This document shows, in pieces, positions 6,676-8,396 of a stretch of DNA of 8,396 nucleotides. The translations under genes and the position numbers were made by a program. The number at the start of each line of letters is the position of its first letter. Positions within the stretch are counted from its first letter, which is position 1. Source of the DNA: an uncultured Burkholderiales bacterium (GTDB lineage: Bacteria; Pseudomonadota; Gammaproteobacteria; Burkholderiales; Burkholderiaceae_C). The stretch spans positions 1-8,396 of the forward strand of contig CAIYFE010000100.1 of assembly GCA_903925445.1 (NCBI GenBank), read 5' to 3'. The notes beneath the pieces are model-generated. The model was not told where the DNA came from. It did not search any database and saw nothing but the letters and a program-made list of their open reading frames with translations.

Positions 6676-7380
6676 TTAAGGTTTGCTGGCCGCAGGTGCG
6701 GCGGCAGAAGCATTTGCTGGCGCAGGCGCAACGTGGCTTGAAGCCGATGCAGCGGCTTTAGGTGCGGGAGCTGGTGCAGGCGTTGGAGCCTGCATGGGTG
6801 CAACGCTTGCGCTGGCGGGCGCCGCTGGTTTTTCAGTCGCACTCGCCGCTTCTTGTGCACCCGATGCCGCATCTTGCGCGCTGGCAGGCACTTCGGCGTC
6901 AGGGGCGGCTTGCACCACGGGCGCGGGTTCGGTGGTCACTGTGTCGGTGCTGGGACGCAACACGGCGGCCACACCCACAGCCACCATAAACAAAGCTGCA
7001 ATCGACCAAATGGGAGTTTTGCTTTTGGCTTCGTCATCGTCTGATGTTTCCAAAGCAGGCGAAGAAGCGCTGGCAATTTCAATTTCAATGCCGTCGGAGA
7101 GCTGCGCTTGTGCATGCACTTCGGCTTCGGCTTCGAGCACCGATTCGGGCACATTGAACAACTCGTCCAAGGACACATCCAACAAACCCGCCACTTTCTT
7201 GGCGGTGTTGACCTTCACGGACTCGCTGTAAAAAGAGCTGTTGCCACCCTCTTCGAGTTGGCGGACTTGTTTGATCGACAAACAAGCGCGCGACGCCAAG
7301 TCGCCCAAAGTCCAACCCTTGGCCTCACGTTGCAAACGCAAGACGTCGCCATTGATGGTGGCTTTATTTTCGGTAGTCAT
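6676..7380 (-). CDS. RodZ-like single-pass membrane protein: N-terminal helix-turn-helix, Ala/Pro-rich tail
   Basis: This 234-residue protein has three parts. Residues 12-75 form an XRE/RodZ-type helix-turn-helix domain, with LGDLASRACLSIKQVRQLEE at 25-44 as the helix-turn-helix and AKKVAGLLDVSLDELF at 60-75. An acidic linker (about 80-118) follows. IWSIAALFMVAVGVAAVL (124-141) is one clear membrane helix preceded by lysines, which suggests the N-terminus is inside. The remainder (about 142-234) is low-complexity Ala/Pro/Ser, presumably periplasmic. The layout matches RodZ, which links MreB to the wall-synthesis machinery, but the folded C-terminal domain seen in full-length RodZ is not recognisable here. 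It is the last gene after bactofilin, 14 bases downstream. It could be a DNA-binding membrane regulator instead, but the context favours a cell-shape scaffold partner. The architecture is firm; the function is inferred. Confidence 0.85.
   Translation of the reverse strand: MTTENKATINGDVLRLQREAKGWTLGDLASRACLSIKQVRQLEEGGNSSFYSESVKVNTAKKVAGLLDVSLDELFNVPESVLEAEAEVHAQAQLSDGIEIEIASASSPALETSDDDEAKSKTPIWSIAALFMVAVGVAAVLRPSTDTVTTEPAPVVQAAPDAEVPASAQDAASGAQEAASATEKPAAPASASVAPMQAPTPAPAPAPKAAASASSHVAPAPANASAAAPAASKP
6679..6927 (-). repeat. Low-complexity Ala/Pro-coding tract
   Basis: This stretch encodes residues 152-234 of the RodZ-like protein, almost entirely Ala, Pro, Ser and a few charged residues, including the run PTPAPAPAPKAAASASS. 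Such tracts are usually disordered; in the periplasm they often serve as spacers through, or contacts with, peptidoglycan. The repetition is irregular, with no exact long unit. It also creates an open Ala/Gly-rich reading frame on the opposite strand, which is not a gene. Confidence 0.7.
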
Positions 7381-7394
7381 AAAAAGCTATCGGC

Positions 7395-7916
7395 TTACTT
7401 GACCAACAACAATTCGCCTTTGATCGAAGCGCCTTTTTGCACGGACAAGGTGCGATACACCACATGGCCGTCCACCGAAGCGGAGGAAGTCACAATCAAT
7501 TCGCTGCAAGTGGCTGTGCCTGAGAACTTGCCTTTGATGTGCAAGCTGCTGCAAGTCACCACGCCATCGACTTGACCGCGCGCACCAATGGTCAACTCAT
7601 CGACTTGGATTTGACCATTCAAAGAACCTTCCACATGGATGGCGCCCTTGGCGGCAATCTCACCGCGGAAAGAAAAGCCTTCGCTGAGGATGGAAGGTTT
7701 GGAAGAAGAAGGTGCAGAAATGATGTCCATCATGCCAGCTCTTTGTGGTGTAGGGGTAGAAGTGGAAGCAGGCGAAGACACAGCAGGCGTCGGTGCAATG
7801 GGGGCTTGCGCAACCACAGACGACTGCGACTCAGCTTGAGCTTCTTGCTCAACCGTATTGTCCACAGAATTCTCCGTGTTGGGATTAGTGCTGTTGGTTT
7901 TGGATTTGTTGAACAT
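7395..7916 (-). CDS. Bactofilin (polymer-forming cytoskeletal protein)
   Basis: This 173-residue protein forms nucleotide-independent filaments that act as a membrane-associated scaffold for wall enzymes. Residues 1-73 are a polar, Ser/Thr/Pro/Gln-rich disordered arm. About 76-172 is the bactofilin right-handed beta-helix, with the regular pattern of short strands and glycines in VEGSLNGQIQVDELTIGARG (95-114), IKGKFSGTATCSELIV (127-142) and VDGHVVYRTLSVQKGASIKG (148-167). There is almost no C-terminal arm after the helix. The N-terminus MFNK resembles the short membrane-targeting start (Met-Phe-x-Lys) known from some bactofilins such as Caulobacter BacA; this is a comparison from memory. The start codon ATG 7916 lies inside the end of the upstream M23 gene (32-base overlap), so translation is probably coupled. 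The gene name (bacA or ccmA by lineage) is left blank. Confidence 0.96.
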   Translation of the reverse strand: MFNKSKTNSTNPNTENSVDNTVEQEAQAESQSSVVAQAPIAPTPAVSSPASTSTPTPQRAGMMDIISAPSSSKPSILSEGFSFRGEIAAKGAIHVEGSLNGQIQVDELTIGARGQVDGVVTCSSLHIKGKFSGTATCSELIVTSSASVDGHVVYRTLSVQKGASIKGELLLVK

Positions 7917-8396
7917 ATTGAGCCGTCCGAATTACTTTTTGTGGATTGACGGGATATCCGCCAATCAAAATTTCCAAGTGCAAATGCTTGCCGGTTGAAG
8001 ATGAACCTGTGTTGCCAATGTTGCCCACCACCGATTCATTCGTCACTTTGTCGCCGACCTTGACCAAGATGTTAGCCAAGTGGCCGTAAAGCGACTCCAC
8101 GCCATTGGTGTGTCTGATCACCACCATGTTGCCGTATTGCTCATTGAACTGCGCAATCACCACAACGCCAGGTTTGACGGGATGCACTTTTTCGTCGCCC
8201 GTTTGGCTCAACAAATCAACGCCCGTGTGGAAGTGAATTTGTCCTGTGATGGGATGGCGACGAATTCCAAAATCAGACGTCACCGAATAGTTGGGCACGG
8301 GCATCACGCTGGGCAATGCGTAGAGCACCTCACGCAACGAACGGTTGGTGGCCAACTCGTCAGCCACTTTGCCACGCAGCAAGGGGTTGTTTTTGA
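7885..8396 (-). CDS. M23-family zinc metallopeptidase (peptidoglycan endopeptidase), C-terminal part
   Basis: The visible 169 or so residues are the catalytic domain of a LytM/M23 peptidase, which cuts peptide cross-links in peptidoglycan. The frame is open to the right edge with no ATG, so the true start and any signal peptide, membrane anchor or coiled coil lie outside the window. Numbering from the Leu codon at 8382-8380, SDFGIRRHPITG (36-47) precedes HTGVD (52-56), with zinc ligands H52 and D56. YGHL (99-102) and the HxH motif HLHLE (133-137) complete the active site, with H135 as third ligand and H133 catalytic. All motifs are present, so the enzyme is probably active, unlike degenerate EnvC-type members. 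Stop TAA at 7887-7885 lies within bactofilin. A Leu codon (TTG) at 8382 could be taken as a start, but the conserved-looking reading frame continues upstream. Confidence 0.93.
   Translation of the reverse strand, partial: KNNPLLRGKVADELATNRSLREVLYALPSVMPVPNYSVTSDFGIRRHPITGQIHFHTGVDLLSQTGDEKVHPVKPGVVVIAQFNEQYGNMVVIRHTNGVESLYGHLANILVKVGDKVTNESVVGNIGNTGSSSTGKHLHLEILIGGYPVNPQKVIRTAQYVQQIQNQQH

Noticed and set aside
6666..6705. A possible terminator for the RodZ-like gene: GCCGC-ACCT-GCGGC stem, then seven T on the minus strand.
   Set aside because: About 16 bases separate the stem from the T-run, so it is not a canonical intrinsic terminator, and the stem lies in the coding repeat.
6683..7231. 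A 182-codon Ala/Gly-rich open frame on the plus strand.
   Set aside because: It is the complement of the Ala/Pro-rich tail of the RodZ-like gene. The composition follows from GC-rich repeats and does not suggest a real protein.
7108..7575. A 155-codon plus-strand open frame crossing the junction of the RodZ-like and bactofilin genes.
   Set aside because: It is antisense to two supported genes and has no domain or start signal of its own.

Overview
The window looks like the chromosome of a Gram-negative betaproteobacterium, most likely of the order Burkholderiales and possibly Comamonadaceae. This rests on the gene families present, the style of the proteins, and frequent CAA (Gln) and TTG (Leu) codons in a moderately GC-rich background. 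The taxonomic call is an inference without a database search. I see no tRNA, rRNA, CRISPR array, insertion sequence or phage gene, and coding density is very high. The only intergenic gap above 25 bases is the 81-base divergent spacer at 2586-2666.

Layout. (1) Positions 1-2585, minus strand: an RND efflux operon, reading adaptor lipoprotein then inner-membrane permease. The permease runs off the left edge. (2) Positions 2667-5552, plus strand: hpnC, hpnD and hpnE, the three-enzyme bacterial route from farnesyl diphosphate to squalene. (3) Positions 5575-6666, plus strand: hemH, ferrochelatase, the last step of protoheme synthesis. (4) Positions 6676-8396, minus strand, convergent with hemH: an operon reading M23 metallopeptidase (cut by the right edge), bactofilin, then a single-pass membrane protein with an N-terminal helix-turn-helix that resembles RodZ but has only an Ala/Pro-rich periplasmic tail.

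How the genes work together. HpnD makes presqualene diphosphate, HpnC turns it into hydroxysqualene, and HpnE reduces that to squalene, normally the precursor of hopanoids. No squalene-hopene cyclase lies in the window. The right-hand operon joins a self-polymerising cytoskeletal scaffold (bactofilin), a peptidoglycan hydrolase with all zinc ligands present, and a membrane-spanning protein that could link cytoplasm and periplasm. This suggests a local cell-wall-shaping module, and it is the part of the window most worth following up.

Nothing here is clearly a new system. The most notable points are the M23/bactofilin/RodZ-like trio, the stripped-down RodZ-like architecture, and -10-like hexamers placed 6-9 bases before three start codons, which suggest leaderless or near-leaderless transcripts.
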